From positions 310,001-374,000 of the forward strand of contig CAVSWT010000010.1 of NCBI GenBank assembly GCA_963731745.1: 64,000 bases of DNA. The letters run 5' to 3'. Within the stretch, counting starts at the first letter, position 1; each line of letters begins with the position of its first letter. Position numbers and translations under genes: made by a program. The DNA comes from CAVSWT01 sp963731745. GTDB lineage: Bacteria > Bacteroidota > Ignavibacteria > Ignavibacteriales > Ignavibacteriaceae. The notes beneath the pieces are model-generated. The model had not been told where the DNA came from. It searched no databases and saw nothing but the letters and a program-made list of their open reading frames with translations. Shown here piece after piece: positions 17,607 through 25,534 of the stretch.

Positions 17607-19106
17607 TTGTTTAAAAAAATATTAATTGCAAACAGAGGGGAGATTGCTGTTCGAATTATTCGTGCTTGCAAAGAACTAGGTATCAAATCCGCTGCAATTT
17701 ATTCGGAAGCAGATAATTTATCCTTCCACCCGAAATTGGCTGATGAAGCATTCTTAATTGGAGAAGCCTTTTCAAAAGACTCATACCTGAATAAAAATAA
17801 AATCATTAATCTGGCAAAAGAAATTAAAGCTGATGCTATTCATCCTGGATATGGATTCTTATCCGAGAATTCAGAGTTTATTGAAATGGTGGAAAAAGCT
17901 GGTATTAATTTTATTGGCCCTTCTTCAAAATCCGTAAAACTTATGGGCAGCAAAACCGAAGCGCGGAAATTGATGAAGGCTCATAAAGTACCAATCGTAC
18001 CAGGTACAACAAGTCCTATTACTTCATTAACTGAAGGTAAAAAATCCGCTGAAGAAATTGGTTTTCCAATACTGTTAAAAGCATCTGCAGGCGGTGGTGG
18101 AAAAGGTATGAGAAAAGTTTCATCTGTAAAAGAATTTCAGGATGCGTTCGAATCAACAAAAAGGGAGGCATTAAAATCATTTTCCGATGATTCAATTTAT
18201 ATTGAAAAATTTATTGAAAAACCTAAACACATCGAAGTTCAAATAATTGCAGATAAACATGGTAATTATCTACATCTCTTTGAGCGCGAGTGTTCGATCC
18301 AAAGAAGGCATCAGAAAATTATTGAAGAAGCACCTTCAATTTTCATTGATGAAAAAACGAGGGAGAAAATAACGACTGCCGCTATTAACGCAGCAAAAGC
18401 CTGTAATTATTTTAATGCAGGAACAATTGAGTTCTTAGTGGATTCAAAAAAGAATTTTTATTTTCTAGAAATGAATACACGTTTACAGGTTGAACACCCG
18501 GTAACTGAATTTATTACGGGAGTTGATTTAGTTAAAGAACAAATTTCAGTAGCATGGGGAAATGATTTATCGTTCAAACAAAATGATTTGAAAATTAATG
18601 GCCATTCAATTGAGTGCAGAATTTACGCCGAAGATGCTTCAAATAATTTTTTCCCTTCCACCGGCAAAATTACTGAATACTTTCAAACGGCCGGCCCGGG
18701 AGTAAGAGTTGATTCCGGATTTGGCGCTGGTTCAAATATTTCGATTTATTATGATCCAATGATTGCAAAATTAATTGTTTGGGATAAAGATAGAAACGGA
18801 GCTATAAGCAGGATGAAAAGGGCTTTAGACGAATATAAGATCGGCGGCGTAATTACAAATAATAATTTTCTAAAAACTATATTGAGTACAAAAGAATTTC
18901 AAAGCGGAAAATTTGATATCAATTTTATCGAAAACAAATTACTGCCTACTATGAATGACAAGAGCAGTTCTTTTGAAGACGATGATGAGAAAGCCGCGGC
19001 AGTAGGTGCAGTTTTGTTTAAGCTTCTTAATAAATCCAATGGCATTAAAAACCAGGATAATAAAAACCCGTCCAAAAATTATTGGATAAAACAGCTTTAT
19101 GAATGA
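17607..19106 (+). CDS. accC: Biotin carboxylase subunit of an acyl-CoA carboxylase
   Basis: Catalyses ATP-dependent carboxylation of biotin on a carrier protein. The 499-residue sequence has the biotin-carboxylase N-domain (ILIANRGEIAVRIIRACKELG), the ATP-grasp glycine loop KASAGGGGKGMRKV (about residue 160), ERECSIQRRHQK, and the metal/bicarbonate site EMNTRLQVEHPVTE (about 287). It is about 50 residues longer than E. coli AccC; the C-terminal extension resembles the propionyl/acetyl-CoA carboxylase type. A TTG start follows AAAAAGGA. The biotin carrier gene overlaps its 3' end by 8 bases. No carboxyltransferase gene is adjacent, so acetyl- versus propionyl-CoA as substrate is unresolved. 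Confidence 0.93.
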   Translation: MFKKILIANRGEIAVRIIRACKELGIKSAAIYSEADNLSFHPKLADEAFLIGEAFSKDSYLNKNKIINLAKEIKADAIHPGYGFLSENSEFIEMVEKAGINFIGPSSKSVKLMGSKTEARKLMKAHKVPIVPGTTSPITSLTEGKKSAEEIGFPILLKASAGGGGKGMRKVSSVKEFQDAFESTKREALKSFSDDSIYIEKFIEKPKHIEVQIIADKHGNYLHLFERECSIQRRHQKIIEEAPSIFIDEKTREKITTAAINAAKACNYFNAGTIEFLVDSKKNFYFLEMNTRLQVEHPVTEFITGVDLVKEQISVAWGNDLSFKQNDLKINGHSIECRIYAEDASNNFFPSTGKITEYFQTAGPGVRVDSGFGAGSNISIYYDPMIAKLIVWDKDRNGAISRMKRALDEYKIGGVITNNNFLKTILSTKEFQSGKFDINFIENKLLPTMNDKSSSFEDDDEKAAAVGAVLFKLLNKSNGIKNQDNKNPSKNYWIKQLYE

Positions 19107-19599
19107 ATTTAAAGTAATCACAAATAATAATAAAAGTGACATTCAAATTATTGACGAAAAATCACTTAACTTAAATGGCCATAAGTTTAGTTATGATTTT
19201 TATCCACTTAGTAATGATACTTACATACTTCGCTTAAATAATAAATTTTATGAAGTTGTAATAAAAAAAAATGAAAATAATTATTATAATGTTTTAATAA
19301 ATAATTCTATATTTGACACGATTGTTCGCAATAAATTGCAGGATGATGCTGCAAAAATTATTGAACAAAAAAATACCGGCTCACAAAATCATGATATTAA
19401 AGCACCTATGCCTGGGATGGTTGTAATGATAAAAAAAAATATGGGAGATAAGGTAGCAAAAAACGAATCCATTATTATTTTGGAAGCAATGAAAATGGAA
19501 AATGATATACGTTCGCCTATAGCTGGAAGGATTAAAAATTTCTATATTCAAGAGGGGAAAGCTGTGGAAAAGGGAGCACTGTTATTCACCATAGAATAA
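19099..19599 (+). CDS. Biotin carboxyl carrier protein subunit (biotin/lipoyl attachment domain)
   Basis: A 166-residue carrier whose C-terminal 70 residues form the biotinyl domain: IKAPMPGMVVMIKKNMGDKV, then EAMKMEND with K132 as the biotinylated lysine, then IRSPIAGRIKNFYI. The N-terminal 90 residues are a small beta-rich region typical of propionyl-CoA/methylmalonyl-type carriers rather than E. coli AccB. It partners the overlapping biotin carboxylase. The same carrier design also serves oxaloacetate decarboxylases, so the final acceptor remains open. Confidence 0.92.
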   Translation: MNEFKVITNNNKSDIQIIDEKSLNLNGHKFSYDFYPLSNDTYILRLNNKFYEVVIKKNENNYYNVLINNSIFDTIVRNKLQDDAAKIIEQKNTGSQNHDIKAPMPGMVVMIKKNMGDKVAKNESIIILEAMKMENDIRSPIAGRIKNFYIQEGKAVEKGALLFTIE

Positions 19600-19662
19600 T
19601 AAATACTGAATATTTTTTTCGTTAATTCATATATTAATTAATAATCGAAGGAGAGAGAGACC

Positions 19663-20907
19663 TTGAAAAAAACAATTACAGCGATTCTTGCCGTTCTATT
19701 GTTGGCAAACTTATGTTTCGCCGGAGGGTTTCAACTGAATGAGCATGGTGCTAAAGCTATGGGTATGGGCGGCGCTTATACTGCTATTGCAAATGATGCT
19801 TCTGCTATATATTGGAACGGAGCTGGTTTAACACAATTAAATGGTACTAATTTTCTATTAGGATCCACATTGATAGCGCCTTTAACTTCTTTTAGAGGTG
19901 TACAACCTGAAATAACGGAATACAAAATGGAAAAACAAATATTTTTTCCTTCACATTTTTTTGTAACTCATTCTTTTAATAAAGATTTTGCCGCTGGAAT
20001 TGGATTTACAAGTCCTTTTGGTTTAGGAACAAAATGGGGTGAAGATTGGGTAGGCCGATATCTAGCTATTGAAACAGAATTGCAGACTTTTACAATTTCA
20101 CCAGTTGTAGCTTACAATCTTGCAGATAATCTTTCAATAAGTGCTGCTTTTGTTTATAGTTTTGCGAATGTAACTATAACTAGAAAAGTTCCGCAGACTC
20201 CATTTCAAGGAGATGCATTTGTAAAGTTAGATGGTAAGGATAATTTTGCAGCTGGATATAATTTCGGAGTTATGTACAAACCTATTACAAATTTAAGCTT
20301 AGGTTTATCCTTCCACAGTGAGCTTCCATATGAATTTTCGGGTGATGCAGTAACAACAGGTGCACAAGCACTGATAGATGCAAAACAACTACCAAATTCA
20401 GGTGTTAAAGCCAAATTAACCACTCCAATGAATTTAGCGTTTGGTGCAGCTTATGATTTTACTGAAGCATTAAAACTAAGTTTTGATTTTCAATATGTAG
20501 GATGGTCAAGTTATGATTCACTTGCAATAAATTTTGATGATCCGGCATTTGAAGACCTGGCAAGTCCAAGATTATATGATAATTCTTTTATAATAAGATT
20601 AGGCGGTGATTATAAATTGAATAAAGATTTTGAAATTTTGGCGGGAATTTATTTTGATAAAAATCCTGTTAAAACAGAATATGTTAATCCATCTCTTCCT
20701 GATGCAAATAGATTAGGTTTTAGTTTAGGTGTTCAATATCAGCTTATGCCTCAATTAGGTATTTCAGCCTCATATTTATTTATTCGAAACAGTGAACTAA
20801 CAGTTACCGACTCAAAAGAAAGCTATACGTTGGGTGAAGCTGCTTTTAACGGCACTTATAATTCAACAGCTCATCTTTTTGCTCTTAGTTTATCATATTC
20901 ATTATAA
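19663..20907 (+). CDS. OmpP1/FadL-family outer-membrane transport protein
   Basis: A 414-residue outer-membrane beta-barrel. It has a signal peptide (ITAILAVLLLANLCFAG) and the FadL N-terminal hatch region GGFQLNEHGAKAMGMGGAY...NDASAIYWNGAGL. Repeated amphipathic strands end in an aromatic-rich C-terminal strand (STAHLFALSLSYSL). FadL proteins admit long-chain fatty acids or hydrophobic aromatics. The TTG start at 19663 has a strong AAGGAGAGAG site upstream. The SGNH lipoprotein follows after 19 bases, suggesting joint action on a lipid or ester substrate at the cell surface (inference). Confidence 0.92.
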   Translation: MKKTITAILAVLLLANLCFAGGFQLNEHGAKAMGMGGAYTAIANDASAIYWNGAGLTQLNGTNFLLGSTLIAPLTSFRGVQPEITEYKMEKQIFFPSHFFVTHSFNKDFAAGIGFTSPFGLGTKWGEDWVGRYLAIETELQTFTISPVVAYNLADNLSISAAFVYSFANVTITRKVPQTPFQGDAFVKLDGKDNFAAGYNFGVMYKPITNLSLGLSFHSELPYEFSGDAVTTGAQALIDAKQLPNSGVKAKLTTPMNLAFGAAYDFTEALKLSFDFQYVGWSSYDSLAINFDDPAFEDLASPRLYDNSFIIRLGGDYKLNKDFEILAGIYFDKNPVKTEYVNPSLPDANRLGFSLGVQYQLMPQLGISASYLFIRNSELTVTDSKESYTLGEAAFNGTYNSTAHLFALSLSYSL

Positions 20908-20926
20908 AATTGAGAAGGTTAAAGAA

Positions 20927-22330
20927 ATGAATAAAATAATATTAAAATTTAGTTTTTTGTTGTTATTGCTGTTTGTTATTTCTGGCTGCGAAGACCGTAC
21001 AGATTTAACACCGCCCGCAGCACTTAACCCTGTTAATGGCAGTGCAAATTTAACAAGGTTTGTTACTTTAGGAAATAGCTTAACTGCTGGTTATCAGTCA
21101 GGTTCATTATATGAAGGTGCACAAATTTATTCATATGGCAATCAAATTGCCGGACAAGTAGGAGCAAATTTTGTTCAGCCAATAGTTTCTGAACCCGGAA
21201 CTCCAGGCAGAATTGAAATTGTATCGTTAGATCCGTTTTCGATTAAAACTATGAAAGGTAACGGACAGCCAGTAAACTCGGCTTACGCCGCTCCTTTTAA
21301 TAATTTAGGTATTCCCGGATCGGTTCTCTTTGATATGCTGGACACAACTGATTTTGCTTCCAAAAGTGCTGCCAGAGAAAATCCATTTTTCAGTCTTGTA
21401 TTAAGAAGCTCAGCTTTAGGTAATAGTGTGTTTAATCAGGCAAAAAATTTAAGTCCAACTTTACTAACCTGCTGGATTGGAAATAATGATGTTCTTGGCT
21501 ATGCAACAAGCGGCGGAGTTAAACCAACTGAACCTACATCTTCCGCAATTTTTGGAGCTTTGTATACTCAGCTAGGAAGCGCTTTGGCAAGTTTAGGATG
21601 TCAAGTAGCAGTTGCCAATATTCCTGATGTTACAGTTATACCTTTTTTTAATACTGTAGGCCCGCAAGTTGCTGCTGTCATTTCACAATTACCGGTTCCG
21701 GGTGTTGTTTATCAAAAGCATGGAAGCTCTGGAATTGGAGTTGCTCCTGCGAGTGGTTTAGCATCTGGCTCAGTATTGTTTACTTTGACAGGTAGTACCT
21801 ATGCAGCATTATTAGGAACGCAAACCGGGCGATGGTATAGAGACAACGGTTATCCTGCACTGCCAACAGGAATTGATACTACAAAACCATTTGGTTTCGA
21901 CCCACAGAATCCCTGGCCGGATGCCTTGGTATTAGATCCAGACGAAATTACAGTAGCAAAACAAGCCACGACAGATTTTAATTCAGTTATCTCAAATGTT
22001 GCAAACGCAAATCAATTTGGTTTGGTTGACATTAACGCTTATTTAACTAATATAAAGAATTCCGGCAGCATTATGATCGATGGTTTAGAATTCAGTAATA
22101 ATTATGTTGAAGGTGGAATTTTTAGTTTAGATGGCGTTCATCCTACGAGTCAAGGACAAGCGATTCTTGCTAACGAATTTATAAAGGTTATCAATTCTAA
22201 ATTCGGAGGTAACGTACCGCTCATTAATGTATCTACTATACCAGGGTCTTTATCATTTGCCAAAAAACTTAAATACAAAAATGGATTTGCAATTTACGAT
22301 AAAGATGCATTTAAACATTTACTTTATTAA
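20927..22330 (+). CDS. SGNH/GDSL-type hydrolase, predicted lipoprotein
   Basis: The best start is the ATG at 20927 (RBS GAGAAGG nearby). It gives a lipoprotein signal MNKIILKFSF...LFVISGC with C21 as the lipidated cysteine; the longer frame from 20834 runs back into fadL and has no such logic. The 467-residue product shows SGNH blocks: VTLGNSLTAGY (S51 nucleophile), WIGNNDVLGY (oxyanion Asn, about 185) and LDGVHPTSQGQ (Asp/His pair, about 402-405). It is likely an esterase or lipase on the periplasmic or outer face. It pairs with the upstream FadL-like porin, an arrangement often seen in this phylum. Confidence 0.9.
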   Translation: MNKIILKFSFLLLLLFVISGCEDRTDLTPPAALNPVNGSANLTRFVTLGNSLTAGYQSGSLYEGAQIYSYGNQIAGQVGANFVQPIVSEPGTPGRIEIVSLDPFSIKTMKGNGQPVNSAYAAPFNNLGIPGSVLFDMLDTTDFASKSAARENPFFSLVLRSSALGNSVFNQAKNLSPTLLTCWIGNNDVLGYATSGGVKPTEPTSSAIFGALYTQLGSALASLGCQVAVANIPDVTVIPFFNTVGPQVAAVISQLPVPGVVYQKHGSSGIGVAPASGLASGSVLFTLTGSTYAALLGTQTGRWYRDNGYPALPTGIDTTKPFGFDPQNPWPDALVLDPDEITVAKQATTDFNSVISNVANANQFGLVDINAYLTNIKNSGSIMIDGLEFSNNYVEGGIFSLDGVHPTSQGQAILANEFIKVINSKFGGNVPLINVSTIPGSLSFAKKLKYKNGFAIYDKDAFKHLLY

Positions 22331-22354
22331 TTAGATTTTGGAATATTTATCACT

Positions 22355-22387
22355 GGGTTGTTGTTCAACAGCAGCCCTTTTTTTATT
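22355..22387 (+). terminator. Rho-independent terminator after the SGNH lipoprotein gene
   Basis: GGGTTGTTGTT (22355-22365) pairs, with two G-U pairs, with AACAGCAGCCC (22367-22377), followed by seven or more T. It closes the fadL-SGNH unit and precedes the ssb promoter. Confidence 0.8.
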
Positions 22388-22388
22388 A

Positions 22389-22417
22389 TTGTCAAAATAG
22401 TATTTTATTCATATAAT
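22389..22417 (+). promoter_or_regulatory. Predicted sigma-70-type promoter for ssb
   Basis: TTGTCA at 22389-22394, a 17-base spacer, and a perfect TATAAT at 22412-22417. It lies 46 bases before the ssb ATG, which has AAGGGAG as its ribosome site, and directly follows the terminator of the previous unit. Confidence 0.65.
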
Positions 22418-22463
22418 AATTAAATTCGTAATAAACATGTAACAAAATTTAAGGGAGTTTGCT

Positions 22464-22886
22464 ATGGCTTTTTCGCTAAATAAAATTATGTTAATTGGAA
22501 ATCTCGGAAGAGATGCTGAAACAAGATTTACAACAAACAATCTATCAGTAACTAATTTCAGCTTAGCGACAACTTATAGTTATAAAGGTAAAGATGGAAA
22601 TTGGGTTAACGAAACTACCTGGCATAATATAACTTCATTTAACTTGTCGGATTACTTCAAAGATAATTTAAAAAAGGGAAAGAAAATTTACGTTGAAGGA
22701 AGACTTCAAAAGAGAGAATATACTGATAAAGAGGGGATTAAGAGATATTCTACTGATGTTATTTCCGAACGTATCATTCCACTTGATTCATCATCAGACG
22801 GCGGCAGTTCTGATTCTACATTTAGTGAATCCGGTTCAGATGCTTCAGCACCGGATGTTGAGAACAATGAAGATTTACCGTTTTAA
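22464..22886 (+). CDS. ssb: Single-stranded DNA-binding protein
   Basis: A 140-residue OB-fold protein: N-terminal NKIMLIGNLGRDAETRFT, the WVNETTWHNI strand and the KGKKIYVEGRLQKREYTDKEG loop. A short acidic, serine-rich linker leads to the conserved tip NNEDLPF, through which SSB recruits replication and repair partners. It acts as a tetramer coating single-stranded DNA. It has its own promoter and lies upstream of the CNNM/CorC gene. Confidence 0.95.
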   Translation: MAFSLNKIMLIGNLGRDAETRFTTNNLSVTNFSLATTYSYKGKDGNWVNETTWHNITSFNLSDYFKDNLKKGKKIYVEGRLQKREYTDKEGIKRYSTDVISERIIPLDSSSDGGSSDSTFSESGSDASAPDVENNEDLPF

Positions 22887-22921
22887 TTTTTTTGTTTAAC
22901 AATTGAGGGCATTAATAATTT

Positions 22922-24205
22922 TTGGAAGTTGGCTGGCAATATAAACTTGTTCTATTATTTGTACTTTTTTTCCTATCAGCCTTTTTTTCCGGCTCTGAGG
23001 TCGCTCTTTTTTCGTTAAACAAAAAAAAGGTAAAAAACCTTTTCTCATCTTCTCAATTAATTGAACGATACGTTACTTACCTTATCGACTATCCGCGCAG
23101 GTTATTGGTAACCATTTTAATTGGAAATACTCTTGTTAATGTGGCGGCTTCAATTATTAGTGTTTCTATATCACTAGATGTTTCAAGGAATTCTAATCTT
23201 TCAGAAAGTACAATTCTTACAATTCAAATAATTTTATTAACAATATTAATCGTATTATTTGGAGAATTAACACCAAAAGTTTGGGCGTCAAAAAATGTAG
23301 TTAGATTTTCAAAAATAGCTGCGGTTCCTTTGTACTGGATAAGCATTGTTTTATATCCCATTGCTGAATCAATAACTGAATTAATTCGCCTATCAATATC
23401 AAAATTGAAATTTGATAAAAGTAAATCCGCCATTCTTCCTGATGAAATAACAGATCTTGCAGATATAAGTCATGAACGAGGAACAATTGAAGAAGATGAG
23501 CACGAGCTGATTCAGAGCATTGTTAGTTTCAGGTCAGTAGCGGTCCATGAAGTGATGACTCCACGCGTTGACATTGTTTCGCTTGCGGTTGATACTGATT
23601 TTAATGAAGTGCAGGAAGTAATTAAAAGTATGGGGCATAGTCGAATTCCACTTTATCAAAATAGTTTAGATGACGTTATTGGAATTATCTATGCTAAAGA
23701 TATTCTACCTTATATCCGTGATGTTTCCTTACAAAATCAATTATCTTTAGCCAATATTGCGCGTAAAGCAATGTTTGCTCCTGAATCAAAATTGATAAAC
23801 GATCTTCTTCATGAATTCCAGGAAAAGAAAACTCACATTGCAATAGTAGTGGATGAATTTGGCGGTACCGCAGGTTTGATTACTATGGAAGATATTTTGG
23901 AAGAGATAATTGGCGAAATAAGAGATGAATATGACGAGCAAGAAAATCCCATCAGCAAAATAGATGAAGGAAAATTTTTAGTGCTCGGCAAGATTGATAT
24001 TGATGAGTTAAATGAATTATCAGGAACTGAAATCATTCCTAAAAATTCAGATTATGAAACAATAGCCGGTTTCATATTAACCATTGCCGGCCATATACCC
24101 AAAGAGGGTTATTCATTTATAAATAATAATTATAAATTTACTGTGAAAGAAGTTTTAAATAAGCGTATTAAAAAAGTTCAAATTGAAAAACTTCATGGTG
24201 AATAA
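22922..24205 (+). CDS. CNNM/HlyC-CorC-type membrane protein with CBS pair (GldE-like)
   Basis: A 427-residue protein with the order CNNM (DUF21) transmembrane domain (residues 1 to about 185: FFLSAFFSGSEVALFSL, then IGNTLVNVAAS), a CBS pair (about 205-330: VMTPRVDIVSLAVD, GHSRIPLYQNSLDDVIGIIY, IVVDEFGGTAGLITMEDILEE) and a C-terminal CorC_HlyC transporter-associated domain (about 345-425). Family members handle Mg2+ or Co2+, and GldE belongs to the gliding/T9SS group. The sequence alone does not distinguish these. A TTG start at 22922 is 35 bases after ssb. Downstream spacing of 5 bases to the next gene suggests co-transcription. Confidence 0.88.
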   Translation: MEVGWQYKLVLLFVLFFLSAFFSGSEVALFSLNKKKVKNLFSSSQLIERYVTYLIDYPRRLLVTILIGNTLVNVAASIISVSISLDVSRNSNLSESTILTIQIILLTILIVLFGELTPKVWASKNVVRFSKIAAVPLYWISIVLYPIAESITELIRLSISKLKFDKSKSAILPDEITDLADISHERGTIEEDEHELIQSIVSFRSVAVHEVMTPRVDIVSLAVDTDFNEVQEVIKSMGHSRIPLYQNSLDDVIGIIYAKDILPYIRDVSLQNQLSLANIARKAMFAPESKLINDLLHEFQEKKTHIAIVVDEFGGTAGLITMEDILEEIIGEIRDEYDEQENPISKIDEGKFLVLGKIDIDELNELSGTEIIPKNSDYETIAGFILTIAGHIPKEGYSFINNNYKFTVKEVLNKRIKKVQIEKLHGE

Positions 24206-24210
24206 ATAAA

Positions 24211-24654
24211 ATGAAAAAAGGCTGCTTCTTAAAATCTATAGTTGTTTTAACTATAATTATTGCAGCAATTTTATATCTTGTTGAACACAAATATAAAGAT
24301 CTCATTGTTAACCCTGGTAAAGGGTTATTAAAAAGCATAGCATTAACAGAAGTAGATAAAAAATTTGATAATGTTAAAGAAACACCTCAAAAAGATTCGC
24401 TTCAGATTTTAATTAAAGAATTTGTTGAAAACAAAATAAATAAAATAGGTGAAAACAAAGATTCAACAAAAGAAGGCAAAAAAAATATTAATATTAAATT
24501 TGATGATGATGAAATTGATGCGAAGATGGAAATGCTAATGGATTCTTTAAATGTTTATTTGAAAGATAATATAGTTGATGACACTGATCTTCAAAAAGTT
24601 ATTGAATTATTGAAAGAAAATAGTAATGAAGGATCAAAGAAAAACAGAAATTAG
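24211..24654 (+). CDS. Hypothetical protein with one N-terminal membrane anchor
   Basis: I do not recognise a family. The 147-residue product has a membrane helix at about residues 8-24 (SIVVLTIIIAAILYLVE) and a long, charged, mostly helical tail rich in Lys, Asp, Glu and Asn. The orientation by positive-inside rule is N-in, tail periplasmic. It begins 5 bases after the CNNM/CorC gene and its 3' end overlaps the MlaD gene by 29 bases, so it is co-translated with that protein. This placement hints at a role in the envelope lipid-transport complex, but that is inference from context only. Confidence 0.7.
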   Translation: MKKGCFLKSIVVLTIIIAAILYLVEHKYKDLIVNPGKGLLKSIALTEVDKKFDNVKETPQKDSLQILIKEFVENKINKIGENKDSTKEGKKNINIKFDDDEIDAKMEMLMDSLNVYLKDNIVDDTDLQKVIELLKENSNEGSKKNRN

Positions 24655-25534
24655 AGTAGGGGTTACTGTAGTTTTCGGCCTGATAATTTTTATTTGGATT
24701 TTAGGATGGGCTAAAAATTTCAGTCTAAATCCGTCAGAAAATTATTTAGATATAAAATTTAATAATGCATCAGGTTTAGAGGTAGGAGATGACGTAACGG
24801 TAAACGGTGTACGTAAAGGGAATGTTGAAGATATTAAAGTTGAAAGCCAGAGTGTAATTGTTAGAGTTGCTCTTGATAATGATGTTAATTTAAAAGAAGA
24901 TGCCAAATTTGGGATATCCATGCTGGATTTGATGGGAGGGAAAAAAGTTGAAATTTATCCAGGTACTTCGGAAAATAAATTAGATCTTAGTAAAGTTCAG
25001 GAAGGATCGTTTAATGCTGATATCCCGGCAGTTATGAACCTGGTAGGATCAATGCAAAATAATATTACGGATGCAGTGAAAGATATAAACATTACACTTT
25101 CTTCTTTGAATGAGTATTTAACTGATAAAAAAATGCAAAGCGATATTAAGCGGTCAGTGTCAAACTTGAATTCTCTTACTTCAAAAATCAATTTAATGAT
25201 TGATGATAACAGAGAGAACGTAAGAAAATTAACAGCAAACACACTTGAATTGACTGACGAAGCAAAGAGTTTTATTACAGAAAATAAGGCCAGCATTAAA
25301 TCAACGGTAGATGAATTAAATAATGTATTGGTAAAAACAGATTCACTGTTGAGTAAAGCAAACTTGATAGCAGATGAAACCAAAAGTCAAAAGAATAATT
25401 TGGGAAAGATATTATACGACGAAACTACCTTCAATAATTTGAACGAAACACTTAACCAAATAAATGAATTAACAAAAATAATTTTAAAGCAAATTCAAGA
25501 TGATGGGATAAAAGTAGATGCAGACATTTTTTAA
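24626..25534 (+). CDS. MlaD/MCE-domain protein
   Basis: A 302-residue protein with an N-terminal anchor (RVGVTVVFGLIIFIWILGWA) and an MCE domain at about residues 35-115 (LDIKFNNASGLEVGDDVTVNGVRKGNVEDI). Its long helical tail (about 140-300) contains coiled-coil-like heptads. MCE proteins form hexameric rings that carry phospholipids between inner and outer membranes. The companion ABC parts (MlaE permease, MlaF ATPase) are not in the window; in Bacteroidota they are often elsewhere or directly upstream. It overlaps its neighbours on both sides by 29 and 17 bases, so it forms a tight unit with the hypothetical protein and the gamma-glutamyltransferase. Confidence 0.88.
   Translation: MKDQRKTEIRVGVTVVFGLIIFIWILGWAKNFSLNPSENYLDIKFNNASGLEVGDDVTVNGVRKGNVEDIKVESQSVIVRVALDNDVNLKEDAKFGISMLDLMGGKKVEIYPGTSENKLDLSKVQEGSFNADIPAVMNLVGSMQNNITDAVKDINITLSSLNEYLTDKKMQSDIKRSVSNLNSLTSKINLMIDDNRENVRKLTANTLELTDEAKSFITENKASIKSTVDELNNVLVKTDSLLSKANLIADETKSQKNNLGKILYDETTFNNLNETLNQINELTKIILKQIQDDGIKVDADIF

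Noticed and set aside
20834..20926. Longer N-terminus for the SGNH protein
   Set aside because: It reads back into the 3' end of fadL and would bury a clear lipoprotein signal (LFVISGC) inside the protein.
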